Shown one piece after another: positions 8,435 through 18,249 of a stretch of 64,000 bases of DNA. Origin of the DNA: Bacteroidales bacterium UBA3743 (GTDB lineage Bacteria; Bacteroidota; Bacteroidia; Bacteroidales; Paludibacteraceae); the NCBI GenBank assembly GCA_002371265.1, contig DFGT01000024.1:284547-348546 (forward strand), read 5' to 3'. The translations under genes and the position numbers were made by a program. A model generated the notes under the pieces. That model searched no databases and was not told where the DNA came from. It saw only the letters and a list, made by a program, of their open reading frames with translations. Within the stretch, counting starts at the first letter, position 1. Each line of letters starts with the position of its first letter.

Positions 8435-11134
8435 TCACTTCAATTTTGCAATGTTTGCCTTCAAAGCTGATATTTTGCTTTCTGCATCAGCCTGCTTCTT
8501 ACGCTCATTTGCCACAACCTCTGGTTTGGCGTTAGCGACAAACTTCTCGTTGCTCAACTTCTTGTTGACACTGATCAAGAATCCCTCAAGATATTTGATT
8601 TCATCTTCCATCTTCTTGATCTCCTCCTCAACATTGACATTGCCTGCAAGAGGAATCGTGATCTCAACAGTTCCTACCATGAATGTCTGGCTTGCTCCAT
8701 CCACACCAGCTGCTGGCGTTTCAGCTATCGACTCTATATTTGCAAGTTTCTCTATGATAGAATTATTCTTGCTGTTGAATTCCTCTCCTTTATAATATAG
8801 AGTGAATGCCTCACGTGGACTGATTCCCTTCTCTGCACGGATATTGCGGACTCCAGCAATAATCTCCTTCGTCTGCTCCATTCTCTTCAAGCACTTCTCA
8901 CAGTAGTCCTCAGCCTTTGGAAGCTGGCTGACCATGATGCTGTCTTTAGCATCACGTGTCTTGAGTGCCTGATAAAGCTCCTCTGTGATAAATGGCATGA
9001 ATGGATGTAGAAGTTTAAGCAATGTCTCAAAATATGACAATGTCGCATCAAGAGTAGCCTTGTCGACTGGCTGCTGGTATGCTGGTTTAACCATCTCTAG
9101 ATACCATGATGAGAACTCATCCCAGAATAGTTTGTAGACAGTCATCAAAGCATCAGAGATACGGTACTTCTCGAAGTGGTCGTTAACCTCTGCGATAGTC
9201 TGGTTCAACTTGTGGCCGAACCACTTGATTGCCATCTTAGCACTCTCTGGCTGCTCAGCTGATGCGTCAACGCTCCATCCCTGAACAAGACGGAATGCAT
9301 TCCAGATCTTGTTGTTGAAGTTTCGACCCTGCTCACACAGTGCCTCGTCGAACAAAATATCATTTCCAGCAGGAGCGGAAAGCATCATTCCCATACGCAC
9401 ACCGTCGGCTCCGAACTTGTCGATCAAGCCTAGCGGATCAGGAGAGTTACCAAGAGATTTCGACATCTTACGTCCGATCTTGTCACGTACGATACCTGTG
9501 AAATAAACATTCTTGAATGGCATCTTTCCTTCATACTCATATCCTGCCATGATCATACGCGCCACCCAGAAGAAGATGATATCCGGACCAGTCACAAGAT
9601 CTGATGTTGGATAGTAGTACTTGATTTCCTCGTTACCTGGATTATTGATTCCGTCGAACAAAGAGATTGGCCACAACCATGATGAGAACCAAGTGTCGAG
9701 AGCATCCTCGTCGCGGACAAGCTGATCTGCAGTGATATTTTCATATCCTGCTATCTTCTTTGCCTTTGCCAAAGCGTCCTCTACAGTAAGGGCGACGACG
9801 AACTTCTCCTCTTCTCCCTCAGCAGTTGGAAGGAAGTAAGCAGGTATTCTATGACCCCACCACAACTGACGCGAGATACACCAATCCTGGATATTCTCCA
9901 ACCAGTTCTTATATGTTGTCACATATTTAGACGGATAGAACTTCAACTCACCGTTGACAACAGGAGGAAGAGCTATATCCGCAAAGTGTTGCATTGAAAG
10001 GAACCACTGCTTGCAAAGGCGTGGCTCAACAGCTGTATCCTGATTACGCTCTGAATAGCCGACCTTATTGTCGTAATCCTCAACCTTCTCAAGCAAGCCA
10101 GCCTTATCAAGGTCGACGGCGATCTGCTTACGTACAGCAAATCGATCCTGACCAACATACATTCCAGCAGCTTCAGAAATTGTTGCGTCTGGGTTGAAGA
10201 TGTCAATAGTCTCTAGATTATGAGTCTTACCAAGAGCATAGTCATTGACGTCGTGAGCTGGAGTGACTTTCAAACATCCTGTTCCGAACTCCACGTCTAC
10301 GTATCTATCCTCGATAACTGGGATCACTCTGTTTACCAACGGAACGATCACTTTGTGTCCCTTCAACCACTGGTTTTTAGGGTCCTTAGGGTTGATACAC
10401 ATTGCTGTATCACCCATGATAGTCTCAGGACGAGTAGTAGCGACGACAGCGTAATAACCTTTTTCATCTTTGTGAAGCACTTCTCCCTCCTCACCAGTCG
10501 GTTTAACAGCCGCACTATCCTGCACGTAATATTTTAAATAGAATAGTTTGCTTTTCTCCTCACGGTAGATCACCTCCTCAGTGGAAAGCACTGTCTGAGC
10601 CTTTGGATCCCAGTTCACCATACGGAGTCCACGGTAGATCAATCCCTTATCGTAAAGGTCGACAAAAACCTTAAGCACAGACTCCGAACGTTTCTCATCC
10701 ATAGTGAACGCTGTACGGTTCCAGTCGCAAGAAGCACCAAGTTTCTTCAACTGCTCAAGGATGATGCCACCATGTTTTCTAGTCCAATCCCAAGCATGCT
10801 CAAGGAACTGCTCACGAGTAAGGTCCTTCTTCTTAATGCCTTCGCTAGCAAGTTTGTTCACAACCTTAGCCTCAGTTGCGATAGAAGCGTGGTCAGTGCC
10901 CGGAACCCAAAGAGCGTTCTTGCCCATCATTCTTGCACGGCGCACGAGAATATCCTGGATAGTATTGTTGAGCATGTGTCCCATGTGGAGCACACCAGTC
11001 ACATTTGGTGGAGGAATAACGATTGTATAAGGTTCTCTTCCATCTGGCTTGCTGCTGAAGAAGCCATTTTCCATCCAATACTGATACCACTTCTGTTCTA
11101 CGTCAGCTGGATTATATTTGCTTGCTAATTCCAT
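8435..11134 (-). CDS. valS: Valine--tRNA ligase
   Basis: Class I aminoacyl-tRNA synthetase that charges tRNA-Val, 899 residues, full length for the family. Seen in order: HIGH-type motif HMGH at 50-53 (within PPPNVTGVLHMGH), the CP1 editing domain with TTRPET at 233-238, WWGHRIPAY near 425-433, DTWFSS near 480-485, KMSKS at 556-560, then an anticodon-binding region and a C-terminal coiled coil (EEEIKKMEDEIKYLEGFL). All signature motifs are intact. It has its own terminator and is separated from yidD by a repeat-filled gap, so it looks monocistronic. The 370-base gap upstream holds a repeat and no clear T-box-like leader. Confidence 0.98.
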   Translation of the reverse strand: MELASKYNPADVEQKWYQYWMENGFFSSKPDGREPYTIVIPPPNVTGVLHMGHMLNNTIQDILVRRARMMGKNALWVPGTDHASIATEAKVVNKLASEGIKKKDLTREQFLEHAWDWTRKHGGIILEQLKKLGASCDWNRTAFTMDEKRSESVLKVFVDLYDKGLIYRGLRMVNWDPKAQTVLSTEEVIYREEKSKLFYLKYYVQDSAAVKPTGEEGEVLHKDEKGYYAVVATTRPETIMGDTAMCINPKDPKNQWLKGHKVIVPLVNRVIPVIEDRYVDVEFGTGCLKVTPAHDVNDYALGKTHNLETIDIFNPDATISEAAGMYVGQDRFAVRKQIAVDLDKAGLLEKVEDYDNKVGYSERNQDTAVEPRLCKQWFLSMQHFADIALPPVVNGELKFYPSKYVTTYKNWLENIQDWCISRQLWWGHRIPAYFLPTAEGEEEKFVVALTVEDALAKAKKIAGYENITADQLVRDEDALDTWFSSWLWPISLFDGINNPGNEEIKYYYPTSDLVTGPDIIFFWVARMIMAGYEYEGKMPFKNVYFTGIVRDKIGRKMSKSLGNSPDPLGLIDKFGADGVRMGMMLSAPAGNDILFDEALCEQGRNFNNKIWNAFRLVQGWSVDASAEQPESAKMAIKWFGHKLNQTIAEVNDHFEKYRISDALMTVYKLFWDEFSSWYLEMVKPAYQQPVDKATLDATLSYFETLLKLLHPFMPFITEELYQALKTRDAKDSIMVSQLPKAEDYCEKCLKRMEQTKEIIAGVRNIRAEKGISPREAFTLYYKGEEFNSKNNSIIEKLANIESIAETPAAGVDGASQTFMVGTVEITIPLAGNVNVEEEIKKMEDEIKYLEGFLISVNKKLSNEKFVANAKPEVVANERKKQADAESKISALKANIAKLK

Positions 11135-11275
11135 ATATGCAATATTATTCTAAAATACGAGCGCAAAATTAAGAAAACAGATTGACAAATCAAAAGAAAT
11201 AGAGATTTCAAGTTTCGCAAACCGAACAATCACAAATGACAGAAGAAATTGGTAGAATCAAAGTTTTTAAATTTT

Positions 11276-11433
11276 GAGGATTGTTAAGGGCGGAACGCCC
11301 TAACCCATTCTCTTCCGCGAGCCCAAAGGGCGAGCGGTAAAAATGCATTTCATTATGCTTCTATTATTTTATGTGCTCGCCTTACGGCTCGCATTTGAGG
11401 AGAGGTTAGGGCGTTCCGCCCTTAACAATCCTC
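11276..11433. repeat. Composite inverted interspersed repeat
   Basis: Two repeat heads face each other: GAGGATTGTTAAGGGCGG at the left end and its reverse complement at the right end, with GAGCCCAAAGGGCGAGCGG and CTCGCCTTACGGCTCGC between. The unit can fold into one long hairpin containing two GGGCGGAACGCCC hairpins. A diverged copy in the opposite orientation is at 27441-27581. The rest of the 11135-11503 gap shows no gene. Confidence 0.8.
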
Positions 11434-11503
11434 GGAAATTAGAATCTATCTAAATGGAGGAAGACAGTTATTCAGCATTTTTAATTCAGCATTTTTAATT
11501 TTC

Positions 11504-11722
11504 TCACGGCACTGGATCATATCCGCTGCCCCCTCCCGGCCTGCATCTACAAATTCGTTTGACAGCCAGCCAACTGCCTTTGAATATTCCATGTTTCATT
11601 ACTGCCTCAACAGCATATTGCGAACATGTCGGCGTGAAACGGCACACCGGAGGGAAAAGAGGAGATATGAAACCCTTATAGAAAAAGACAGGCAGGAGAA
11701 AAATGCGTCTAACCCAAATCAT
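11504..11722 (-). CDS. yidD: Membrane protein insertion efficiency factor YidD
   Basis: A 72-residue YidD-family protein. It has an N-terminal amphipathic/hydrophobic segment (RRIFLLPVFFYKGFISPLFP) followed by the conserved CRFTPTCSQYAVEA region and a C-terminal CRCRPGGGSGYDPVP. YidD assists YidC-dependent membrane protein insertion. Its start overlaps the rnpA stop by 4 bases (ATGA type), so it is translationally coupled to rnpA, the usual rnpA-yidD arrangement. Full length for the family. Confidence 0.96.
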   Translation of the reverse strand: MIWVRRIFLLPVFFYKGFISPLFPPVCRFTPTCSQYAVEAVMKHGIFKGSWLAVKRICRCRPGGGSGYDPVP

Positions 11723-12141
11723 AACGACTCTTTTTCTGCCACAATAGCATTCAACTTATTGATCGCAAGCTTCATCTTCTTGTCGAAGAAAGCAAACGGC
11801 TCGATCTTTTGATCCACATACACGAATGCTATATGCATACCCATATTCTTATTTATCAATTCCGACACCAAAGAATGTTTGTTCACTCGGTAAGACTCAC
11901 GCATCAATCTGCGCAGCTCCACTCTCTGGTATGCTCTTTTGAATCGTTTTTTCTGGGCAATGACAACAATCTTAGCTGGAGCACCGTCTCTTTCGCAAAA
12001 CCTGTATGTGATTCTGAACGGGAAGCAGACAAATGATTTACCTTCCGCAAACAAAGTGTCCAAATCACGTTTAAGGCAAAGATGCTCTGCCTTACGGAAT
12101 GTGTTGCGGTCTGCAAATTTATTGTTGATGTCGTTCTCCAT
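11719..12141 (-). CDS. rnpA: Ribonuclease P protein component
   Basis: Protein subunit of RNase P, which matures tRNA 5' ends together with the M1 RNA. About 140 residues from the ATG at 12141 (MENDINNKFADRNTF). Upstream in-frame codons to 12288 are not protein-like and cross a terminator hairpin. The conserved FRKAEHLCLKRDLDTLFAEG N-terminus and the RNR-like helix KKRFKRAYQRVELRRLMRESYR are present. It lies downstream of hemD and overlaps yidD by 4 bases. The RNase P RNA gene is not in this window. Confidence 0.95.
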   Translation of the reverse strand: MENDINNKFADRNTFRKAEHLCLKRDLDTLFAEGKSFVCFPFRITYRFCERDGAPAKIVVIAQKKRFKRAYQRVELRRLMRESYRVNKHSLVSELINKNMGMHIAFVYVDQKIEPFAFFDKKMKLAINKLNAIVAEKESL

Positions 12142-12154
12142 TCTTATATAAATT

Positions 12155-12190
12155 AAAAAGCCATACTCACTCTGATGGAAAGTATGGCTT
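12155..12190 (-). terminator. Intrinsic terminator between hemD and rnpA
   Basis: Minus-strand hairpin AAGCCATACT / AGTATGGCTT (12157-12190) followed by TTTTAATT. It lies just past the hemD stop, so rnpA-yidD either reads through or has its own promoter. Confidence 0.75.
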
Positions 12191-12211
12191 ATGTTATTTG
12201 TGACGCTACAA

Positions 12212-12991
12212 TTATTTGTCAGCGTTCTCCTTGAAATACAAATCCATTGCCTCAGCCATAGACTTTGACTTCTCGTTAGGAGCAGCAATGTTCACTGTAA
12301 GTCCAGCCTCTTCAGCAGCCTTGACAGCAGTTGGTCCGAAGCATCCGATCTTGATATCTCCCTGTACGAAATTAGGGAAATTCTTGAACAATGAAGCGAT
12401 ACCCGATGGGCTGAAGAAGACAAACATATCATACTTGAAGTCTGGATCCTGTGTGAAGTCTGTACTTACCGTACGGTACATGACAGCCTTTGTATGAGGA
12501 ATATTGTTTTCATCCATGATAGAGACAATATCATCCTTGTGGTCTTTCTGAATTGACTTGTTCTCATCATACACATCAGATACTACAACCAAATACTTTT
12601 CAGACTGATGTTTCTTAATTGCCTCTACAAGACCTTGAACTGACCCATCCTCAGAGAAGAATATCTTACGCTTTCTGTAAGCGACATACTTCTGGATATA
12701 CTGTGATAGATTCTCAGAAGTGAAGAAATACTTCATTGTCTCAGGAATAGTAATCTTCATTTCTCCACAGATTCTGAAGAAATTATCTACTGCAGTACGT
12801 GCAGTAAAAACAATAGCAGTGTGGTCGAGAATATCTACTTTCTGTGCACGAAACTCTTTCGTCGTAACACCCTCGACCCTAATAAAAGGTCTAAAGTCAA
12901 TTTGTACTCCATACTTTGACTCAAGATCAAAATACGGCGACTTCTCAGTTGCTGGTTTTGGTTGAGATACCAAAATCTTCTTCACCTTCAT
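12212..12991 (-). CDS. hemD: Uroporphyrinogen-III synthase family protein
   Basis: A 259-residue HemD-like protein that would close and invert the D ring of the heme/siroheme precursor hydroxymethylbilane. The sequence starts MKVKKILVSQPKPATEKSPY, and includes VDILDHTAIVFTARTAVDNFF, KYLVVVSDVYDENK and a C-terminal FFSPSGIASLFKNFP and GCFGPTAVKAAEEAG, which are typical HemD segments. HemD is poorly conserved overall, but the order DUF4271-hemD-rnpA-yidD supports the call. No other heme genes are in the window. Confidence 0.9.
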   Translation of the reverse strand: MKVKKILVSQPKPATEKSPYFDLESKYGVQIDFRPFIRVEGVTTKEFRAQKVDILDHTAIVFTARTAVDNFFRICGEMKITIPETMKYFFTSENLSQYIQKYVAYRKRKIFFSEDGSVQGLVEAIKKHQSEKYLVVVSDVYDENKSIQKDHKDDIVSIMDENNIPHTKAVMYRTVSTDFTQDPDFKYDMFVFFSPSGIASLFKNFPNFVQGDIKIGCFGPTAVKAAEEAGLTVNIAAPNEKSKSMAEAMDLYFKENADK

Positions 12992-13040
12992 GTCAAATAA
13001 AAATTTTCTATAAGTGCAACTATTAAATTACAACTCGTTT

Positions 13041-14417
13041 TTACAATCTCGGTAATAGTCCCAATACGAAGAATATCGCAACGGGTATTACTTCAAGCGT
13101 GCAAAGATACAAAATCAAATAAAAAATCGACGTAATTCCCCTCAAAAAATTGACAATTACCTTCAAATTGAAAGCTAAAATTGCAATTGCTATGACAATT
13201 ATGCCAAAATAAATGAAAAATGAACGATATTCTTCTGGAGCAAAACTTAGTCCTAAAACCGCTGGAATAAGTGCCAAACCTGCCTGCCTTACCATCACCA
13301 TAAATGCTCCTGACATACTTGCCACATCAGCTCCCTCAAAATAGATATACTCCAGCAATGCGAGCATGACCTTCTTTCCAACAACAAAAACTGTTACTGC
13401 CAAAAAGAATATCCAAATCGCGGATATCGCTACCCTATTTGCCAAAAACAGATACAATGATGCAGTTATCACACCTAATGTGGAAAGGAAAAATTTATAT
13501 TTTGAGTTCTGCAGCCACTGAAAACCAAAAATACTTCCGTCTGTGTTTGGTTTCACAAAGGATATCAATTCTGACAATATCGCCTTTTTCCTGTCTCGTA
13601 TGATTATGACATACGCAATGAAAATCACAAGCAGCGACAACGGATACAACCACATATTATTGATTGTCTGCGGCATCTCCTTGCCATCAATTGAGATGAT
13701 TTCTCTTTTTGGTTCTGGCTCTTCGACGGGAATAAAAACGACACTGTCTTTTGCCAACGAATCATTCGCAATGGAATCATTCTTCGCTGTCAGGCTGTCT
13801 GCAACGACTGGTTTCGAAGCCAAAGAATCTGTTTTGACATCAGACTTAGACAATTCTGCCTTAGCCACATTGATGGTTGCCTCCGTCTGTTTGGCTGTTT
13901 CTTCTTTATTTGCAGATGCGACGGGAGCCTTTGCTTGCGCAGTCTGACCAGAATCAACTGTCTTTGATTCCGTCGGTCTTGGAGCAAACTGCAATGCGTC
14001 AAGATCTACGCTATTAATTTTGGCAGATGCATCTTTTGCTTCTTGTCCAGCCTCAGAGGGTTTTGAATTTATTGTCTTTTGTTCGGCTGATTTGACTTCA
14101 AATTTCAGCGCGTCCAAATCTTTTTTTAAGAAAACAACCTTAATCTTTGCTTCTGTCGGAATAACAGTTTTCTGGATATTAGGTTCAGGCATAAACTCCT
14201 GAGCTGTCTCCTCGTCTTCCGGCGGAAAATAGGCTTCTGGAATTGGACGATCTTCATAAGGAATCTCCTCCGCCGGTTGTGTGACGACTTTCGGCTCCGT
14301 CTGATTTACAGACTCAGCCGGTGTCTGCGTCACCTGCAACTGACCATTCTGAGATCCAACCGTCTGATCAGCATTCGATGCCTGTATAGTATCTTGATTT
14401 CTCCTTCTTCTTCCCAT
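13041..14417 (-). CDS. DUF4271 membrane protein
   Basis: A 458-residue protein with a low-complexity N-terminal half rich in Gln, Glu, Pro, Lys and Ser (about residues 1-245) and a C-terminal half with about 7-8 membrane helices beginning at MWLYPLSLLVIFIAYVIII. The C-terminal part matches the DUF4271 family of Bacteroidota as I know it, which has no assigned function. It sits between tsaE and hemD on the same strand. The N-terminal half contains loosely repeated DALKFEVKSAE/DALQFAPRPTE segments (residues ~98 and ~145). Function unknown. Confidence 0.85.
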   Translation of the reverse strand: MGRRRRNQDTIQASNADQTVGSQNGQLQVTQTPAESVNQTEPKVVTQPAEEIPYEDRPIPEAYFPPEDEETAQEFMPEPNIQKTVIPTEAKIKVVFLKKDLDALKFEVKSAEQKTINSKPSEAGQEAKDASAKINSVDLDALQFAPRPTESKTVDSGQTAQAKAPVASANKEETAKQTEATINVAKAELSKSDVKTDSLASKPVVADSLTAKNDSIANDSLAKDSVVFIPVEEPEPKREIISIDGKEMPQTINNMWLYPLSLLVIFIAYVIIIRDRKKAILSELISFVKPNTDGSIFGFQWLQNSKYKFFLSTLGVITASLYLFLANRVAISAIWIFFLAVTVFVVGKKVMLALLEYIYFEGADVASMSGAFMVMVRQAGLALIPAVLGLSFAPEEYRSFFIYFGIIVIAIAILAFNLKVIVNFLRGITSIFYLILYLCTLEVIPVAIFFVLGLLPRL

Positions 14418-14437
14418 AATCTAAGCGATCTCTATCA

Positions 14438-14857
14438 TTAGGCAAATTCTACCGTCGCATGACGTTTTGTCGGATCAACCTCCTTGATTGTCAACGTGAC
14501 TACATCGTCCGGCATAAAATCATCCACTAGTTGCGGCCACTCCATGAACACATATTCGCCAGAGTAGAAATAGTCGGCCAGACCAAGGTCGATTGCCTCC
14601 TGCTGGTTCTTGACACGGTAGAAATCAAAATGGAACACTCTGCAGCCGTTGCCGTCATATTCATTCACGATGGCGAATGTAGGGCTGGTCACCTCCTCGT
14701 CGACACCAAGCAATTTGCACAACGATTTGATCATCGTCGTCTTTCCAGCTCCCATTTCTCCGATGAAACGAATGATTTTTCTGCCATCGAAAGCTTTGAG
14801 TATTTCAGACGCTGCTGAATCAATCTCTTCTAATGTATATTCAAATTCTGTCTTCAT
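14438..14857 (-). CDS. tsaE: tRNA threonylcarbamoyladenosine biosynthesis ATPase TsaE
   Basis: A 139-residue P-loop ATPase of the TsaE (YjeE) family, needed with TsaB, TsaC and TsaD for the t6A37 tRNA modification. Visible motifs: Walker A GEMGAGKTT (residues 33-41), the family motif TSPTFAIVNEY, the HFDFYR region and YVFMEWP. Length is normal. It lies 4 bases after the PgpH-like gene and 20 bases before the DUF4271 gene, so probably one transcript. The other tsa genes are not in the window. Confidence 0.95.
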   Translation of the reverse strand: MKTEFEYTLEEIDSAASEILKAFDGRKIIRFIGEMGAGKTTMIKSLCKLLGVDEEVTSPTFAIVNEYDGNGCRVFHFDFYRVKNQQEAIDLGLADYFYSGEYVFMEWPQLVDDFMPDDVVTLTIKEVDPTKRHATVEFA

Positions 14858-14861
14858 CTCT

Positions 14862-16931
14862 CTACTTTTTTAATTCCGGATAACTGACTCTTGTATGATA
14901 GATTGTCTTTAGTTTCTCAATCAATTTTGCCTTGATCTGCTCAATATTCCTAAATGTGAGCGGAGCATCCTTGAACGCTCCTTCGGCGATCTGAGAATCA
15001 ATGATCTTTGACACAAGGTTTGTGATGCTTTCATCCGTGTATTCCTTCATACTTCTTGAAGCCGCCTCCACAGCGTCACACATCATAAGGATAGCCATCT
15101 CTCTGGAGAAAGGTCGAGGACCCGGATATGTGAATTTGCTGATGTCGACGGGAGTGTCTGGATTCTTGTTGCAAGCCTTGATATAGAAATACTTAGCCTG
15201 ACTCGTGCCATGATGCGTACGAATGAAATCCTGTATTTTCTCAGGCAGTCCGTTCGCCTTGGCAATACGCAATCCATTTGCGACATGGTCGATAATGATA
15301 CGTGCGCTGCTCTCCTCGTCGTTCAAAGCGTCATGCGGATTCACACCGCTCTGATTCTCTGTGAAGAAGACAGGATTTTCCATTTTGCCTATGTCGTGAT
15401 ACAAAGCTCCTGTTCTCACTAACATGGGTTTCGCACCGATCTCTCGAGCCGCAGCGTCGGCAAGATTGGCCACCTGCATCGAATGCTGGAAACTTCCCGG
15501 TGCAACCTCTGAGAATTGTAGCAACAGAGGATTATTCGTGTTGGCGAGCTCCACCAGCGTCACATCGGAAACATAATTGAATGTCTTCTCTATAATATAT
15601 ATGAGCGGATACGCGAACAGCAATAGCAATGCGTTCATCACAAATGGGCCCAACTCATTAATAAACTCGACAGCATCTATTCGCACCCACTTGGATGTGT
15701 AAATCAGTGTGGATCCGAAATACAGGAATATGTATGCCGCAAATATTATAATCACCGTCTTCACAAGCTGTGAACGCTCGTACATATCCTTCAAAATACA
15801 AATCGTCAGCATACCTATCACCACCTGCATCAGCAAAAACTCCACTCCCTCGTGCACTATGAACGAACAGATCAGCACCGTCGTGTTGTGCATGAACAAC
15901 GCCGTTCGGGTATCGAAGAATGTCGCTATTACTATCGGCAGAATCGCATACGGGATGGCATGCACCCAATCCGGAGAGTAGCGGACGACAAATGATGTCA
16001 AGCCACAAAGGGAAAGAATCATCAGAAGCATAAACACAACATTGCGTCGCTCCTGGATGAAACGGGTACGGAACAGTGTCAAGTAGAAATAGAAAGTCAA
16101 AAGACATATCGACACAATGATCACCTGGCCGATTTTCACCAGATAACGGTTGGAGGAATCGCCCTCACCATTCTCTATCGCGCGCTCAAGACTTGTCAGT
16201 TTACAAAAAACCTTATCTGTGATTTTGTCTCCCTTATCAACGATTTTCTCGCCTTCCTTGACTGTTCCTATCGTTGTGATTATACTCTTTATAATATCCT
16301 GACGGGCCAACTCGCTGATTTTCTCGTCATAAATAAGATTCACAAAAAGCATTCTGTCGATGTCATAACGACTAAGAATCTCCTTATCTAGCGTCGCAGG
16401 AGCCTTATTCAAGATATGCTCGTATGCCGTTTTTGGAGTGTAGACGGAATTCAAAGGCATCTCCACGAATGCATTCGCGTCGTCTCCCTTTATTCGGATT
16501 GTCTTGAAGCTATCCTTGAATCTGTCGAAATCGTCAGCATCCATAATACCCTTCTGATAGATATTGAAGAACTGGCTCTTGATATATTTAGTATATGAGT
16601 CCGCCACATCCTCGCTTCTTGTCTTCTGGTTCAGTTTGGAAATCGCTTTCTCTCTCTCCGTATCAGATATTGTGAAATATGGTTGGAACTGACGCTTCAC
16701 AAGGCTGTCACTCTCCTCCTTGATTTCACTGTCGAGCTTATATACAGTGAATGGGAAGGGTGCTGTGAGAGCATCTTTCTGCCATATTCCGTCTTTCTCA
16801 AACTTATATTCAAATTTGGCGGCAGTCGGGAATATCGAAATGATTATCACTCCGACAATGAGAAACAGACCAGCCACCACAAAACGCTGGTTTCTCGTAA
16901 CGCCATCTATTTTATCCTTTATTGAACGCAT
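14862..16931 (-). CDS. PgpH-like 7TM-HD membrane phosphodiesterase
   Basis: About 689 residues from the ATG at 16931; the TTG two codons upstream is less likely. Domain order: one N-terminal helix (VVAGLFLIVGVIIISIFPTAA), a large extracytoplasmic 7TMR-HD sensor region (to about residue 270), seven membrane helices, then a cytoplasmic HD domain with HSMQVANLADAAAREIG, LYHDIGKMENPVFF and RTHHGT. Family members hydrolyse cyclic di-AMP. The metal-binding His and Asp residues are intact. It begins 2 bases after the DUF4380 gene and precedes tsaE by 4 bases. Cyclic di-AMP specificity is inferred from the family. Confidence 0.93.
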   Translation of the reverse strand: MRSIKDKIDGVTRNQRFVVAGLFLIVGVIIISIFPTAAKFEYKFEKDGIWQKDALTAPFPFTVYKLDSEIKEESDSLVKRQFQPYFTISDTEREKAISKLNQKTRSEDVADSYTKYIKSQFFNIYQKGIMDADDFDRFKDSFKTIRIKGDDANAFVEMPLNSVYTPKTAYEHILNKAPATLDKEILSRYDIDRMLFVNLIYDEKISELARQDIIKSIITTIGTVKEGEKIVDKGDKITDKVFCKLTSLERAIENGEGDSSNRYLVKIGQVIIVSICLLTFYFYLTLFRTRFIQERRNVVFMLLMILSLCGLTSFVVRYSPDWVHAIPYAILPIVIATFFDTRTALFMHNTTVLICSFIVHEGVEFLLMQVVIGMLTICILKDMYERSQLVKTVIIIFAAYIFLYFGSTLIYTSKWVRIDAVEFINELGPFVMNALLLLFAYPLIYIIEKTFNYVSDVTLVELANTNNPLLLQFSEVAPGSFQHSMQVANLADAAAREIGAKPMLVRTGALYHDIGKMENPVFFTENQSGVNPHDALNDEESSARIIIDHVANGLRIAKANGLPEKIQDFIRTHHGTSQAKYFYIKACNKNPDTPVDISKFTYPGPRPFSREMAILMMCDAVEAASRSMKEYTDESITNLVSKIIDSQIAEGAFKDAPLTFRNIEQIKAKLIEKLKTIYHTRVSYPELKK

Positions 16932-16933
16932 AA

Positions 16934-17914
16934 TCAATCGTTATTTACGACAAACGAACTGGAATGATGAAGGATCAATGATATGGATGTAGACGCCGTA
17001 TCACCCTTCTTTAACGTGACGGCTTTTCCATGACACTCCAGCTCATACATAGATTTTTCTTTATCCAAAGTGTGGTAGCAATACACCTCTCCTAATGAAT
17101 GGCCCTCTGTAGGATATATACTGACATTTGTTTCGTTGTCTATATTCTCACTTATCGGGAAACACATTACCAGCACATCTCCAAGTCGTTCATTATAGCT
17201 TTCAATAATTCCAGCCCACATATTCATGTGGAATTTTCCAGAATGTACCTGGCCATCCTCACCCCACCCTATTTCTGGCGGCACTGAGTCTTCTGACATT
17301 TCATCAGGACAAAATGTATAAACAATACCCACTTTTTTTCCGATAGCTTTTTTCTCAAACGGATGAGTGGGGCCATCGATCTCCTTCAGGTCGCCACAAA
17401 TTCTGACAACATTCTCGCCAGACACTCTGACGATATTCCACAAGTCTATGGTAGTTTCGCCATTCCCATGGTATGTAGCCTCAACAGCGCAATCCAAAAG
17501 ACCTTTATCATTCAACGTGAAGATTTTCCTCAGACTTATATTGCTGACCTCACTCACACAGCCCTGAATGACAAGTTTAGTGTCTGATTTCTCCACTACT
17601 TCAAATCTGCCGAACGACACATACGGATCCGGCGGCCAATTGATGGGAGAATTGCGTCGCTCCATATTTATCGTCTGATTTTTCCACCACTGAGTCTGCG
17701 GGCCGATCCACACCTCCTGACCATAGAACTGGACAAAATCAGTGAAAGCGTCAGGAATAATTTCAGATTCCACCGTCTCCTTCAGAAGAAACTTATCAGA
17801 TTTGATCATATTCTCTCCACCCTCGCGTCCAAAAAACACAAGACGTCCACCGACGTTGACATTAATCAAAGCCTCAACGCCAGCAGATTTCAATTTTACG
17901 ATACGTCCGCCCAT
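16934..17914 (-). CDS. DUF4380-like protein
   Basis: About 326 residues from the ATG at 17914 (MGGRIVKLKSAGVEALINVNVGG). The in-frame extension to 18130 is rejected, because a promoter -7 element (17943-17950) lies in it. The protein is beta-rich with no signal peptide and resembles the galactose-mutarotase-like DUF4380 family (GRLVFFGREGGENM, QTQWWKN, GWGEDGQVHSGKFHMNMWAG). Such folds usually act on carbohydrates, but no substrate can be read from the sequence. It ends 2 bases before the PgpH-like gene. Confidence 0.75.
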   Translation of the reverse strand: MGGRIVKLKSAGVEALINVNVGGRLVFFGREGGENMIKSDKFLLKETVESEIIPDAFTDFVQFYGQEVWIGPQTQWWKNQTINMERRNSPINWPPDPYVSFGRFEVVEKSDTKLVIQGCVSEVSNISLRKIFTLNDKGLLDCAVEATYHGNGETTIDLWNIVRVSGENVVRICGDLKEIDGPTHPFEKKAIGKKVGIVYTFCPDEMSEDSVPPEIGWGEDGQVHSGKFHMNMWAGIIESYNERLGDVLVMCFPISENIDNETNVSIYPTEGHSLGEVYCYHTLDKEKSMYELECHGKAVTLKKGDTASTSISLILHHSSSFVVNND

Positions 17915-17942
17915 TTTCGTGCAAATTTGAATATACAAATTA

Positions 17943-17950
17943 CAAAAATA
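17943..17950 (-). promoter_or_regulatory. Promoter -7 element of the DUF4380 gene
   Basis: TATTTTTG on the minus strand matches TAnnTTTG, 28 bases before the chosen ATG. I see no convincing TTTG -33 box at the usual distance, so the call is moderate. Confidence 0.55.
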
Positions 17951-18249
17951 CAGTTTTCCTCGGAATTTATACTTTTTTAACAATCGAATATTTATTTTTT
18001 CGGACGGAATACCGTAAAAACACACGTCATGTGAATAAAACAGAGGCGTAGGATACAGCAGAAAATCAAAGGCAAAACATTCAATACTCAGAAGCCATAA
18101 ATTTACTACGGTCGTATGGGCTGGTTTCAAACCTGCCCGCTGTATGAGGAATTTCTGTTTCTTCTATTTACACTGGCTTATAATATTTTATCGATCATAC
18201 ATATTGCTGTTTGAAATCACATTTCATATCAGACAACATAATGAGACAT
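17951..18249. other. Intergenic stretch, little content
   Basis: No supported gene. It holds one GGTTTCAAACCTGCCC palindromic element (18123-18138), a short repeat also found near 22143-22165, 26585-26607 and 27723-27741, in an otherwise AT-rich spacer. Confidence 0.6.
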
